Positions 27,212 to 35,673 of a stretch of DNA of 64,000 nucleotides are shown here, one piece after another; the stretch's first letter is position 1; every line of letters starts with the position of its first letter. Position numbers and translations under genes: made by a program. The notes beneath the pieces were generated by a model. It did not search any database, had not been told where the DNA came from, and saw only the letters and a program-made list of their open reading frames with translations. The DNA is taken from NCBI RefSeq assembly GCF_001425235.1, contig NZ_LMEA01000001.1:657855-721854 (forward strand), written 5' to 3'. The stretch comes from Devosia sp. Root413D1 (GTDB lineage Bacteria > Pseudomonadota > Alphaproteobacteria > Rhizobiales > Devosiaceae).

Positions 27212-29083
27212 ATGAGCGACAGACGCCAGGCGCTGGAGGATCGGGACGAGGCCGAAATCATCACGCGGCCTGCCGGTTCCTCTGACGGCGCGCTCTGGCG
27301 GCAGCTGCTGGGCTCGGACGAGCCGCAGGGCTTCGCCGCCGCCTTCCTGGCCCTGCAGGCGCAGCAACTGGCTGGCGTGCGCTCGAGCGCCGTGTTCGAG
27401 ATCGCGGCCGGCGGTCTGAAGCCACTGGCGACGTGGCCAGCCAACGCGGCGATTGCCGATCTCGAAAGCCTCGCCGCCCTGGCGGTTACCGAGCAGCGTC
27501 CGGTATTGCGCCAGGCTGGTCGCGGCGCGCGATCGCGCCGGGTCATTGCCCAGCCGGTGGAGGCCGGCGGCAAGCCCGTTGCCGTCGCCGTGGTGGCGCT
27601 GAGCGTCGATGATGACGATGCCGAGGCGCCGGCGCGGCAGATGCGCCAGCTGCAATGGAGCATCGCCTGGCTGCGCGAGTATTTCCAGCGCGGCGGCGAT
27701 GCGGACCTGCGCGGGGAGCGCGACCGGTCGCGCGCTACGCTCGAGCTGCTCGCCACCGTGGTCGATCGGGGCGATTTCCGCACCGCGGCGCTGGCCGCGG
27801 TCACCGAAATGGCGCTGCGCTTCGGCTGCTCGCGCGTCAGCCTCGGCTTTGTGCGCTGGGGCCGCACCCACGTCGCCGCCATCTCGCACACCTCGACCTT
27901 CTCCACCCGGATCCAGCTGGTGCAGCAGATCAGCGGCGCGATGGACGAAGCCATCGACCAGAAGTCGATCCTGCGCTACCCGCCGGCCCCCGAGGATGTG
28001 GTGTTCACCACGGCGCATGCCGCGCTCGCCGCCGCGCACAAGGGCGGCAACATCCTCACCGTGCCGCTGCTGGTGGTCGACAGCTTTGCCGGCGCCATCT
28101 GCTTCGAGCGTCCGGTCGAGCAGCCGTTCGACGAGGAGACGGTGCGCCTGCTCAGCGTCGTGGCGGCCGCCCTCGGCCCGGTGCTGACCGAGAAGCGCCG
28201 CAATGACCGCTGGCTGGTGGTCAAAGCCTGGGACAGCCTGACCCAGCAGCTGCAGAGGCTGCTCGGCCCCGGGCACCTGGGCCGCAAAGTGGTGGCGCTC
28301 CTAGCGCTCATCGTGGTGGCGGTGCTGTCGTTCTGGACCGATACGTTCCATGTCGTCGCCGACGCGCAGCTCGAGCCGGCCGAACGGCGCGCCGTGGTCT
28401 CCGCCTATGATGGCTACGTGCAGACCGCATCCGCCCGCGCCGGCGACCTGGTCAAGGCCGGGCAGGAACTCGCCAGCCTCGAGGATCGCGAGCTCAGCCT
28501 CGAACGGCTGCGCTGGGTCACCGAGCGCCAGCAGCATCAGTTCGAATATGACCGGGCGCTGGCCTCACGGCAGCCGGCCAATATCAACATCGTCAAAACC
28601 CAGATCGAGCAGGCCGACGCGCAGATCCGCCTGATCGACGAGCAGATCGCCCGCACCCGGCTGATCGCGCCGTTCGATGGGCTGGTGGTGCGCGGGGACC
28701 TCAGCCAGCGGATCGGCGCCTCGGTCGGGCGCGGCGAAACGCTGTTCGAACTCTCGCCGCTCTCGGGATATCGCGTCGTGGTGACCGTCGGCGAACGCGA
28801 TATCGGTGAGCTCACGGTCGGCCAGCCCGGCGAGGCGGTGTTTGCCTCGCTGCCCGAAGAACCCATCCCGATCGTCATCGATCGGATCACCCCGGTGGCG
28901 CTGGAACACGCCGGCGGCGTCGGCTTCCGGGTCGAGGCCACCATATCGGGCGATCTTTCCCGGCTCCGCCCCGGCATGACCGGCGTGGCCCGGGTGGCGA
29001 TCGATCGCCGGCCGGTGATCGCCATCTGGCTCAGGCCCTTCCTCGACTGGATGGGCCTCGTCTGGTGGCGGCTGGTGCCGTAG
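27212..29083 (+). CDS. GAF-domain membrane fusion (HlyD-type) adaptor
   Basis: 623 residues with an unusual order. Two GAF-like regions are cytoplasmic (about 20-165 and 175-330). One transmembrane helix follows at about 360-376 (VVALLALIVVAVLSFW). The remainder is a periplasmic adaptor with a split lipoyl/barrel-sandwich (AEAR-type start VVADAQLEPAERRAVV, returning at LIAPFDGLVVRGDLS), a helical hairpin (about 430-485) and a beta-barrel. HlyD proteins link an inner-membrane motor to the outer membrane. Here the cytoplasmic GAF part could sense a ligand or dock the ATPase. The gene lies 13 bases after the DUF3467 gene and eight before the M50 fusion gene. The start is chosen from spacing; no strong ribosome site is visible. 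Confidence 0.8.
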   Translation: MSDRRQALEDRDEAEIITRPAGSSDGALWRQLLGSDEPQGFAAAFLALQAQQLAGVRSSAVFEIAAGGLKPLATWPANAAIADLESLAALAVTEQRPVLRQAGRGARSRRVIAQPVEAGGKPVAVAVVALSVDDDDAEAPARQMRQLQWSIAWLREYFQRGGDADLRGERDRSRATLELLATVVDRGDFRTAALAAVTEMALRFGCSRVSLGFVRWGRTHVAAISHTSTFSTRIQLVQQISGAMDEAIDQKSILRYPPAPEDVVFTTAHAALAAAHKGGNILTVPLLVVDSFAGAICFERPVEQPFDEETVRLLSVVAAALGPVLTEKRRNDRWLVVKAWDSLTQQLQRLLGPGHLGRKVVALLALIVVAVLSFWTDTFHVVADAQLEPAERRAVVSAYDGYVQTASARAGDLVKAGQELASLEDRELSLERLRWVTERQQHQFEYDRALASRQPANINIVKTQIEQADAQIRLIDEQIARTRLIAPFDGLVVRGDLSQRIGASVGRGETLFELSPLSGYRVVVTVGERDIGELTVGQPGEAVFASLPEEPIPIVIDRITPVALEHAGGVGFRVEATISGDLSRLRPGMTGVARVAIDRRPVIAIWLRPFLDWMGLVWWRLVP

Positions 29084-29090
29084 GCGCGCC

Positions 29091-31235
29091 ATGGCCCAGT
29101 CGCTGTTCAGCTCCTCGTGGTATCGCGTCAGTGGCTTGCAGCCGCGGCTGCGCGGCCAGGCGCGCATCCACCGGCAGCGCTTCCGGCGCCGCATCTGGTA
29201 CGTGCTCGAGGACCAGCAGAACGGCAAGTTCCATCGGCTGTCGTCCGCGGCCAACCTGGCTGTGGCGCTGATGGATGGCCGGCGCAGCATGGAACAGATC
29301 TGGGACATGGTGGGCCAGAAGGCCGGCGACGACCCACCGACCCAGGATGAGATGATCCTGCTGCTCTCGCAGCTGCACGCCGCCGACCTGCTGCAGACCG
29401 AACTGCCGCCGGATTTCACCGAGCTGGCGGAGCGTTCCGCCAAGACCGCGCGCAGCAACGTCATGTCGCGGCTGAAGAACCCCTTGGCGTTGCGCATGCC
29501 GCTATGGGATCCGGACCGCTTCCTCGAAGCCACGGCCTGGCTGGTGCGGCCGATCTTCACCGTCTACGGCCTCCTCGCCTGGATAGCACTGGTGATTTCA
29601 GGCCTCGTCGTCGTCGCGCTCAACTGGGGCGCGCTGCAGGCCGCCGCCGGCGGTCAGCTGATGAGCGCCGGGAACCTGGCGATGATCGCCCTCGCCTACC
29701 CGGTGGTGAAGGCGCTGCACGAAGCCGGGCACGCCTATGCCGCCAAGGTGTTCGGTGGCCATGTGCACGAATTCGGCCTGATGCTGCTGATCCTGGTGCC
29801 GGCGCCCTATGTCGATGCCACGGCCGCCACGGCCTTCGCCAGCAAGTGGCAGCGTATCGTGGTCAGCGGCGCCGGCATCATGGTCGAGTTCGGCCTCGCC
29901 GCGCTCGCGGCGATCTTCTGGGCCAGCGCCGAGCCCGGGCTGGCGCGCGAAATCGCCTTCAGTGTCATGCTGATCGGCGGCGTGTCGACGCTGTTGTTCA
30001 ACGGCAACCCGCTGCTCCGCTTCGACGGCTATTACGTGTTCATGGATTGGCTGGAGATCCCCAATCTCGCCACCCGGGCCAATCGCTATGTCGGCTACCT
30101 GGTGCAGCGTTATGCCTTCGGGCTGACCCAGACCGAGAACCCCTCGCATGAGCCTTCGGAACGGGTCTGGCTGTTCTTTTATGCCATCCTTGCCTTCATC
30201 TACCGCATCGTCTTGAGCCTCGGCATTGCGCTGCTCATCGCCACCCAGCTGTTCTTCATCGGCGTGCTGCTGGCGATCCTCACGCTCTCCACCACATTCG
30301 TGATCCCGGCGGCCAAGATGCTGGGCTACCTGTTCTCGTCGCCGGCCCTGCACAACAAGCGGCGGCGCGCCCTGACGGTGAGCGGCGCGGCGCTGGCGCT
30401 GTGCGTGATCCTGGTCGGGCTGTTGCCGCTGCCCTATGCAACGGTGGCGCAGGGCGTTGTCTGGCTGCCGGGCGAGGATGAGGTGCGGGCCGGCACGGCC
30501 GGCATCGTCACCGAGTTCATGGCCGCCGATGGGGCGAGCGTTGCCGCCGGCGCGCCGCTGCTGCAACTCGAGGATGCCGGCATCGCGGCCCGGCGCGCGG
30601 TCATCGATGCGCGTCTCGCCGAGCTCAGCCTCCGCTACGAGGCCCTGCAGTTCACCGATCGTGTGCAGGCAGCCGAGACGCTGCAGCAACGCGACCACGT
30701 CGCGGCGCAGCGCCGCGATCTCGACACGCGCGAGGCGGCGCTGCTGGTTGCCGCCCGGGCCGGCGGGCGGTTCATCGCCGTTGGTCCCAACCTCGTCGGC
30801 CGCTACGTCCGCCAGGGCGAACTGCTGGGCTATGTGGTGAGTTCGGAAGACCCGATCATCCGGGTGGTAATTCCGCAATCCGAGGTCGATCTGGTGCGGG
30901 CCCGCACCGACGGCGTCGAGGTGCGCTATTCCTTTGATCCGGGCACCGCCTTGCCGGGCAGCGTCACCCGCGAAGTGCCGACCGGGCAGAACGACCTGCC
31001 CAGCCTCGCCCTCGCGGCGCGGGCCGGCGGCGATATCGCCGTCACCCACAGCGCCGACGGCACGCCCGTGGCGCTCGAGCGGCTGTTCGTGATCGACGTG
31101 ACGACCAAGCGCCCCGAGGGGCTCCTCGCCTATGGGGCGCGCGCCTATGTGCGCTTCGACCATGGCGCCGAGCCGGTCTACCAGAGGCTGCAGCGTGCCG
31201 TACGGCAGACGCTGTTGCGGGTGTTCGGTGCCTGA
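29091..31235 (+). CDS. PqqD-M50 metallopeptidase-HlyD fusion protein
   Basis: 714 residues. Residues about 30-100 resemble a PqqD-type peptide-binding domain. A polytopic M50 (site-2 protease) domain follows, with the zinc motif HEAGH at 210-214 and the NPLLRFDGYY motif supplying D312, so the metal ligands are intact. After a transmembrane segment near residue 440 comes a biotinyl-lipoyl/HlyD-like periplasmic part with a short helical hairpin. The family is annotated as putative peptide zinc metalloprotease and is known next to peptide-modification and export systems. In this operon it could cleave the giant protein, a signal, or an adaptor within the membrane while also forming part of the conduit. 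The last eight bases overlap the next gene. Confidence 0.82.
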   Translation: MAQSLFSSSWYRVSGLQPRLRGQARIHRQRFRRRIWYVLEDQQNGKFHRLSSAANLAVALMDGRRSMEQIWDMVGQKAGDDPPTQDEMILLLSQLHAADLLQTELPPDFTELAERSAKTARSNVMSRLKNPLALRMPLWDPDRFLEATAWLVRPIFTVYGLLAWIALVISGLVVVALNWGALQAAAGGQLMSAGNLAMIALAYPVVKALHEAGHAYAAKVFGGHVHEFGLMLLILVPAPYVDATAATAFASKWQRIVVSGAGIMVEFGLAALAAIFWASAEPGLAREIAFSVMLIGGVSTLLFNGNPLLRFDGYYVFMDWLEIPNLATRANRYVGYLVQRYAFGLTQTENPSHEPSERVWLFFYAILAFIYRIVLSLGIALLIATQLFFIGVLLAILTLSTTFVIPAAKMLGYLFSSPALHNKRRRALTVSGAALALCVILVGLLPLPYATVAQGVVWLPGEDEVRAGTAGIVTEFMAADGASVAAGAPLLQLEDAGIAARRAVIDARLAELSLRYEALQFTDRVQAAETLQQRDHVAAQRRDLDTREAALLVAARAGGRFIAVGPNLVGRYVRQGELLGYVVSSEDPIIRVVIPQSEVDLVRARTDGVEVRYSFDPGTALPGSVTREVPTGQNDLPSLALAARAGGDIAVTHSADGTPVALERLFVIDVTTKRPEGLLAYGARAYVRFDHGAEPVYQRLQRAVRQTLLRVFGA

Positions 31236-33222
31236 CGCGCCCGCCTCGAGCTTCGCGCTGCCGGCGCTGAAGCCCTATCCGGTGGTGCTGCCGCCGGAGC
31301 GCAAGGGGCTCGATAAGCACGCCCATGCGCTGCTCGCGCGCCTCAGCCTGCCCTTCGCGCGCCGCCACCTGCTGGCGCTGCAGCATGCCGTGCGGGTGGC
31401 CGGCAGGCTGGAGCCGCAGTTCGCCGGTCTCGATGACGCGGCCCTCGACCGGGCGGCCCGCGATGTGTCGATGCGCCTCCGGCGCCATGGCGTCGAGAAG
31501 ATGCCGCTGCGCGCCGAAGCGCTGGCGCTGATCCGCGAGGTGACGCAACGCACCCTCGGCAATCGCGCCTATGACGTGCAGCTCCTCGGGGCGGCGACGC
31601 TGATGGCCGGGCACATCGCCGAAATGGCCACCGGCGAGGGCAAGACCATGACCGCGGCGATGGCCGCGGCCCTCACCGCCCTTGCCGGGCGGCCCGTGCA
31701 TGTGGTCACCGTCAACGATTATCTCGCTGAGCGCGATGCCGAACTCGGCCAGCCATTGTTCAGCCGGCTCGGCTTTACGCTCGGGATCGTCGTTTCCGGC
31801 CAGCAGCTGGCCGAGCGGCAGGCCGCCTATGCCTCCGACATCGTCTACTGCACCAACAAGGAACTGACCTTCGACGCGCTGCGCGACCGGCTGGTGCTCG
31901 GCGATGACGACGGCGACACGCGGCTGCGCTTCGAGGCGTTGCGAGGCGAAGACACCCGGCAGAAGAAGCTCCGGATGCGCGGCCTCGTCGCTGCCATTGT
32001 CGACGAGGCGGACAGCGTGCTGGTCGACGAAGCGCGCACCCCGTTGATCATCTCGGAAAGTGCCCCACTGCCATTCGACCTTGCCGCGGCCCAGGAAGCG
32101 CTCAGGCTGGCCGAGCTGCTGCAGCAGGGGCGCGATTACGAGGTGGTGGCGCTCGAGCATCGCGTCGGCCTGACGCCCTCCGGCCGCGAGACCATTGCCG
32201 ATTTCGCCCAGGGGCGCGGTGAGCAGTGGCGCGGCGTGATCCGGCGCGAAGAGCTGATCCGCCAGGCCATCTCGGCCATCCGGCTGTTCCATCGCGACCA
32301 CCACTACATGGTGCGCGAGAAGAAGGTGGTGATCATCGACGAGCATACCGGCCGCGCCATGCCCGACCGCAGCTGGAGCGACGGTCTGCACCAGCTGGTC
32401 GAGATCAAGGAAGGGCTGGAGCCGAGCGCAGCGCGGCGGACGCTGGCCCGCATGACCTACCAGCGCTTCTTCCGCCGCTACCAGTATCTGGGCGGGCTCA
32501 CCGGCACGGCAAGCCAGGTCGCCGGCGAACTGAAGCTGGTCTATGGTCTCGACGTCGTCCCCATCCCCACCCACCGCAAGCTCCAGCGGGTGACGGTGCC
32601 CGCCAGCGTCCATGGTTCGGCCGAGCGCCACTGGCAGGCCGTCATCGAGCGGGTTCGCCAACTGCATGAGCGCGGCGCCCCGGTGCTGATCGGCACGCGG
32701 TCGGTCGCCTCTTCGATCGAAGCCGGCAAGCGCCTCGGCGAGGCCGGCCTGCCGCATCAGGTGCTCAACGCCCGGCAGGATGCAACCGAAGCCGAGATCA
32801 TCGCTGGGGCCGGCAATCGCGGCGCCATCACCATCGCCACCAACATGGCGGGGCGGGGGACCGACATCAAGCTCGGCCCCGGCGTCGAGGAATTGGGCGG
32901 CCTGCATGTGGTGATGATCGAGCGGCACGAAGCGCGCCGCATCGACCGGCAGTTGGCCGGGCGCAGCGGCCGCCAGGGGCAACGTGGCCGGTTCGAGCCG
33001 ATCCTGTCGGTCGAGGATCCGATCCTCGTCGATGGCGGCGGCAAGTGGCTGGCCGGCATGGCGCGCGGCGTTTTGGCGGTGCTCGGTTCGCGCGGCGCGG
33101 CGTTCTGCATCAACCTGGCCCAGCTGCGTCTCGAGCGCACCCATGCCGGCATGCGGCGGTCGCTCTTGCGCAGCGACGCGCAACAGGCCAAGACCCTCGC
33201 CTTCTCAGGACGTGGAGAATAA
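31228..33222 (+). CDS. Shortened SecA-like preprotein translocase ATPase
   Basis: 664 residues from a GTG at 31228 that overlaps the upstream stop by eight bases; an ATG at 31132 would overlap 104 bases. All nucleotide-binding motifs of SecA are present: Walker A MATGEGKT (K139), DEAD-type VDEADSVLVDEARTPLIIS (D259-D262), the preprotein-crosslinking region, TGTASQ, TNMAGRGTDIKLG and QLAGRSGRQG (575-584). Housekeeping SecA is about 900 residues. This one ends about 80 residues after motif VI, at the start of the long scaffold helix, so it lacks the helical wing, the two-helix finger and the C-terminal zinc site. It is therefore an accessory SecA-like motor, probably serving the giant protein, rather than the general SecA. 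Confidence 0.88.
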   Translation: MPDAPASSFALPALKPYPVVLPPERKGLDKHAHALLARLSLPFARRHLLALQHAVRVAGRLEPQFAGLDDAALDRAARDVSMRLRRHGVEKMPLRAEALALIREVTQRTLGNRAYDVQLLGAATLMAGHIAEMATGEGKTMTAAMAAALTALAGRPVHVVTVNDYLAERDAELGQPLFSRLGFTLGIVVSGQQLAERQAAYASDIVYCTNKELTFDALRDRLVLGDDDGDTRLRFEALRGEDTRQKKLRMRGLVAAIVDEADSVLVDEARTPLIISESAPLPFDLAAAQEALRLAELLQQGRDYEVVALEHRVGLTPSGRETIADFAQGRGEQWRGVIRREELIRQAISAIRLFHRDHHYMVREKKVVIIDEHTGRAMPDRSWSDGLHQLVEIKEGLEPSAARRTLARMTYQRFFRRYQYLGGLTGTASQVAGELKLVYGLDVVPIPTHRKLQRVTVPASVHGSAERHWQAVIERVRQLHERGAPVLIGTRSVASSIEAGKRLGEAGLPHQVLNARQDATEAEIIAGAGNRGAITIATNMAGRGTDIKLGPGVEELGGLHVVMIERHEARRIDRQLAGRSGRQGQRGRFEPILSVEDPILVDGGGKWLAGMARGVLAVLGSRGAAFCINLAQLRLERTHAGMRRSLLRSDAQQAKTLAFSGRGE

Positions 33223-33224
33223 GC

Positions 33225-34040
33225 ATGCGGCTCGCCGCTCTCTGCCTGTTGCTCGGTTTCACCCTCGCGGCCCCGGTCGTGGCGCAGGACAGCACCACGG
33301 GGCTCTTCGATTGCGTGGCGAGCCCGGCGCGGACGGTCAAGCTCGGCAGCCCGGTCACCGGGCTCCTCGCCGAGATGAAGGTGCGGCGCGGCGACCCGGT
33401 GGAAGCCGGCCAGCCGGTAGCGCGGCTCGAATCCTCCGTCGAGGAGGCCAATGTCCGCCTTGCCGAAACCGAAGCCGACGCCGGCGAGGCGATCGCGGCG
33501 CAACGTCAGCGGCTCGACGTGGCGCTGGCAACGCTGGAGCGTTCCCGCGCCCTGCTCGAGTCCGGCTCGGTCACCCGCTCGCGGATCGATGAGCTCGAGG
33601 CGGCAGTGGAGATCACCCGGCTCGATCTCGCCGGGGAAGAGCGCAAGGCCGAACTGGCCGCGCAGGAGCTGGTGCGGCAGCGGGCCATGCTGGATCGGAT
33701 GACCATTCACGCGCCGATCGCTGGCGTCGTCACCTCGATCGATACCCAGGTCGGCGAGTTCGTCCGCCAGGACTCGATCATCGCCACCATCGTCCAGACC
33801 GATCCGCTGCTGGTCGATGCCTATCTGCCCACCGAATTGTGGGCGAGCACCAAGCTCGGCGCCGACGTCGCGGTGGAGATCGACCGTCCGGAACCGGTCA
33901 AGCTCAAGGGCCGGATCATCGTCGTCGACTCGGTCTTCGACACGGCATCCAACACTTTCGGTGTCCGCGTCGAACTGCCCAACCCCGGCAGCACCATCCC
34001 CGGCGGGCAACGCTGCCGGCTGGATCTTGGGGACGGCTGA
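33225..34040 (+). CDS. Periplasmic adaptor, HlyD/RND membrane-fusion family
   Basis: 271 residues. The ATG at 33225 follows GGAG by seven bases and lies two bases after the SecA-like stop. A signal peptide (MRLAALCLLLGFTLAAPVVAQ) precedes a split barrel-sandwich domain (GSPVTGLLAEMKVRRGD, returning at MTIHAPIAGVVTSID) with an intervening coiled hairpin (about 70-150) and a beta-barrel. It is short for the family (usually 350-400) and lacks the last membrane-proximal part. It is the third HlyD-like component of the operon, so a layered periplasmic tube is conceivable. Confidence 0.8.
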   Translation: MRLAALCLLLGFTLAAPVVAQDSTTGLFDCVASPARTVKLGSPVTGLLAEMKVRRGDPVEAGQPVARLESSVEEANVRLAETEADAGEAIAAQRQRLDVALATLERSRALLESGSVTRSRIDELEAAVEITRLDLAGEERKAELAAQELVRQRAMLDRMTIHAPIAGVVTSIDTQVGEFVRQDSIIATIVQTDPLLVDAYLPTELWASTKLGADVAVEIDRPEPVKLKGRIIVVDSVFDTASNTFGVRVELPNPGSTIPGGQRCRLDLGDG

Positions 34041-34068
34041 GCCCGGCGCAACAACGTTGTCGCCCTGA

Positions 34069-35673
34069 TCAGTTCCGGCCGAGGATGCTGTCGGCGGCCT
34101 TCTCGGCGATCATGATCACCGGTGAGTTGGTATTGCCCGAGACGATCGTCGGCATGATCGAGGCATCGACGACCCGCAACCCCGCAAGGCCGCGGACCCG
34201 CAACTGGCTGTCGACCACCGCCATGGCGTCGTCGCCCATCCGGCAGGTGCCGACCGGGTGGAAGATCGTCGTCGCGATGTCGCCGGCTTTCCTCGCGAGG
34301 TCGGCATCGTCCTCGAACCCGGGGCCGGGGAGGAATTCTTCCGGCTCGAACTGAGCGACGGCCCGGGTCCGCATCAGCGTCCGCGCATGCCGGATCGAGT
34401 TGGCAGCGACCAGCCGGTCATTCTCGGTGGCAAGGTAGTTGGGCCGGATCTTCGCCGCAGCCGCTGGCTCTGGGCTTTCCATGTGGACGGTGCCGCGGCT
34501 CTCGGGGCGGAGGTTGCAGACCGACACCGTCACCGCCTCGAAGCGGTGCAGCGGCTCGCCCAGCCGGTCGGTCGACAGCGGCTGCACGTGATACTCGAGG
34601 TCGGGGGTCGCGAGGCGCGGGTTCGAGCGGGCGAAGATGCCGAGCTGGCTCGGCGCCATCGACAGGGGACCCGAGCGCCTGAGCGCATATTCGAGCCCCA
34701 TGCCGGCGCGGCTGACGAGGTTGTGGTAGCGCCCGTTCAACGTCCTCGCGTGCTTGATCTTGAATACGGTGCGGATCTGCAGGTGGTCCTGCAGGTTCTC
34801 GCCCACCCCATCGAGCTGGTGGCGCACGGCGATGCCGAGCCGCCCCAGCAGCTCGGGCCGGCCGATGCCGGAGAGTTCGAGCAGCTTGGGCGAGTTGATC
34901 GCCCCGGCCGAGAGGATCACCTCGCGCCCGGCCGTCGCCTCGACCAGCCGCCCGCGGTGGCGGAAGCGCACGCCGGTGGCCTTGCTGCCGCTGAGCAGGA
35001 TGGTTTCGGTCTCGGCGCCGGTCAGCACCTGAAGATTGGGCCGTTTCAGCACCGGTCGCAGGAAGGCCTTCGACGTATTCCAGCGCACGCCGGCGCGCTG
35101 GTTCACCTCGAAATAGCCCGAGCCGAAATTGTCGCCGGCATTGAAGTCGGTGACCCGCGGGATGCCGAGCTCCTCGGCCGCCGCCTGGAACGCATCGAGG
35201 ATCGGCCAGCTCAGCCGCTGCTGCTCCACCCGCCATTCGCCGCCGCCACCATGCTGCGCCGAGCTGCCACCATGGTGGTCCTCGGATTTCAGGAAGTAGG
35301 GCAGCACATCGTCCCAGCCCCAGCCGGAATTGCCCAGCTGTCGCCAGCCGTCATAGTCGGCGGCCTGGCCGCGCATATAGATCATGCCGTTGATCGATGA
35401 GCAGCCGCCCAGCAGCTTGCCGCGCGGATAGTTGAGCGAGCGGCCGTTGAGCCCAGGCTCCGGCTCGGTCCGCATCATCCAGTCGGTGCGCGGGTTGCCC
35501 ATCGTGTAGAGGTAGCCGATCGGGATATCGACCCAGTGGTAGCGGTCGCTGCCACCCGCCTCGAGCAGCAGCACCCGGTTACGAGGATCGGCGCTCAGCC
35601 GGTTGGCCAGCACGCACCCCGCCGAACCCGCGCCGACGATGATATAGTCGAAGGTCCCAAAACTCTCAGTCAC
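34069..35673 (-). CDS. GMC-family FAD oxidoreductase (choline dehydrogenase-like)
   Basis: 534 residues starting at a GTG whose first base overlaps the stop of the kinase gene by one base. N-terminal FAD-binding motif YIIVGAGSAGCVLANRLS; GMC signature GGCSSINGMIYMRG near residue 85; second signature GAINSPKLLELSGIG near 260; C-terminal active-site region HPVGTCRMG and NTNSP. These enzymes oxidise alcohols, including polyols and choline. As the last gene of the polyol operon it probably oxidises a sugar alcohol or related hydroxyl compound rather than choline; the substrate cannot be read from sequence. Confidence 0.88.
   Translation of the reverse strand: MTESFGTFDYIIVGAGSAGCVLANRLSADPRNRVLLLEAGGSDRYHWVDIPIGYLYTMGNPRTDWMMRTEPEPGLNGRSLNYPRGKLLGGCSSINGMIYMRGQAADYDGWRQLGNSGWGWDDVLPYFLKSEDHHGGSSAQHGGGGEWRVEQQRLSWPILDAFQAAAEELGIPRVTDFNAGDNFGSGYFEVNQRAGVRWNTSKAFLRPVLKRPNLQVLTGAETETILLSGSKATGVRFRHRGRLVEATAGREVILSAGAINSPKLLELSGIGRPELLGRLGIAVRHQLDGVGENLQDHLQIRTVFKIKHARTLNGRYHNLVSRAGMGLEYALRRSGPLSMAPSQLGIFARSNPRLATPDLEYHVQPLSTDRLGEPLHRFEAVTVSVCNLRPESRGTVHMESPEPAAAAKIRPNYLATENDRLVAANSIRHARTLMRTRAVAQFEPEEFLPGPGFEDDADLARKAGDIATTIFHPVGTCRMGDDAMAVVDSQLRVRGLAGLRVVDASIMPTIVSGNTNSPVIMIAEKAADSILGRN

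Noticed and set aside
31132-31227. An earlier ATG for the SecA-like gene
   Set aside because: It would overlap the M50 fusion gene by more than 100 bases and add cysteine- and arginine-rich sequence; GTG at 31228 fits better.
34041-34068. A short imperfect palindrome between the adaptor and the GMC gene (GGCGCAAC...GTTGTCGCC)
   Set aside because: The stem is irregular and has no T run on either strand; a shared terminator cannot be supported.
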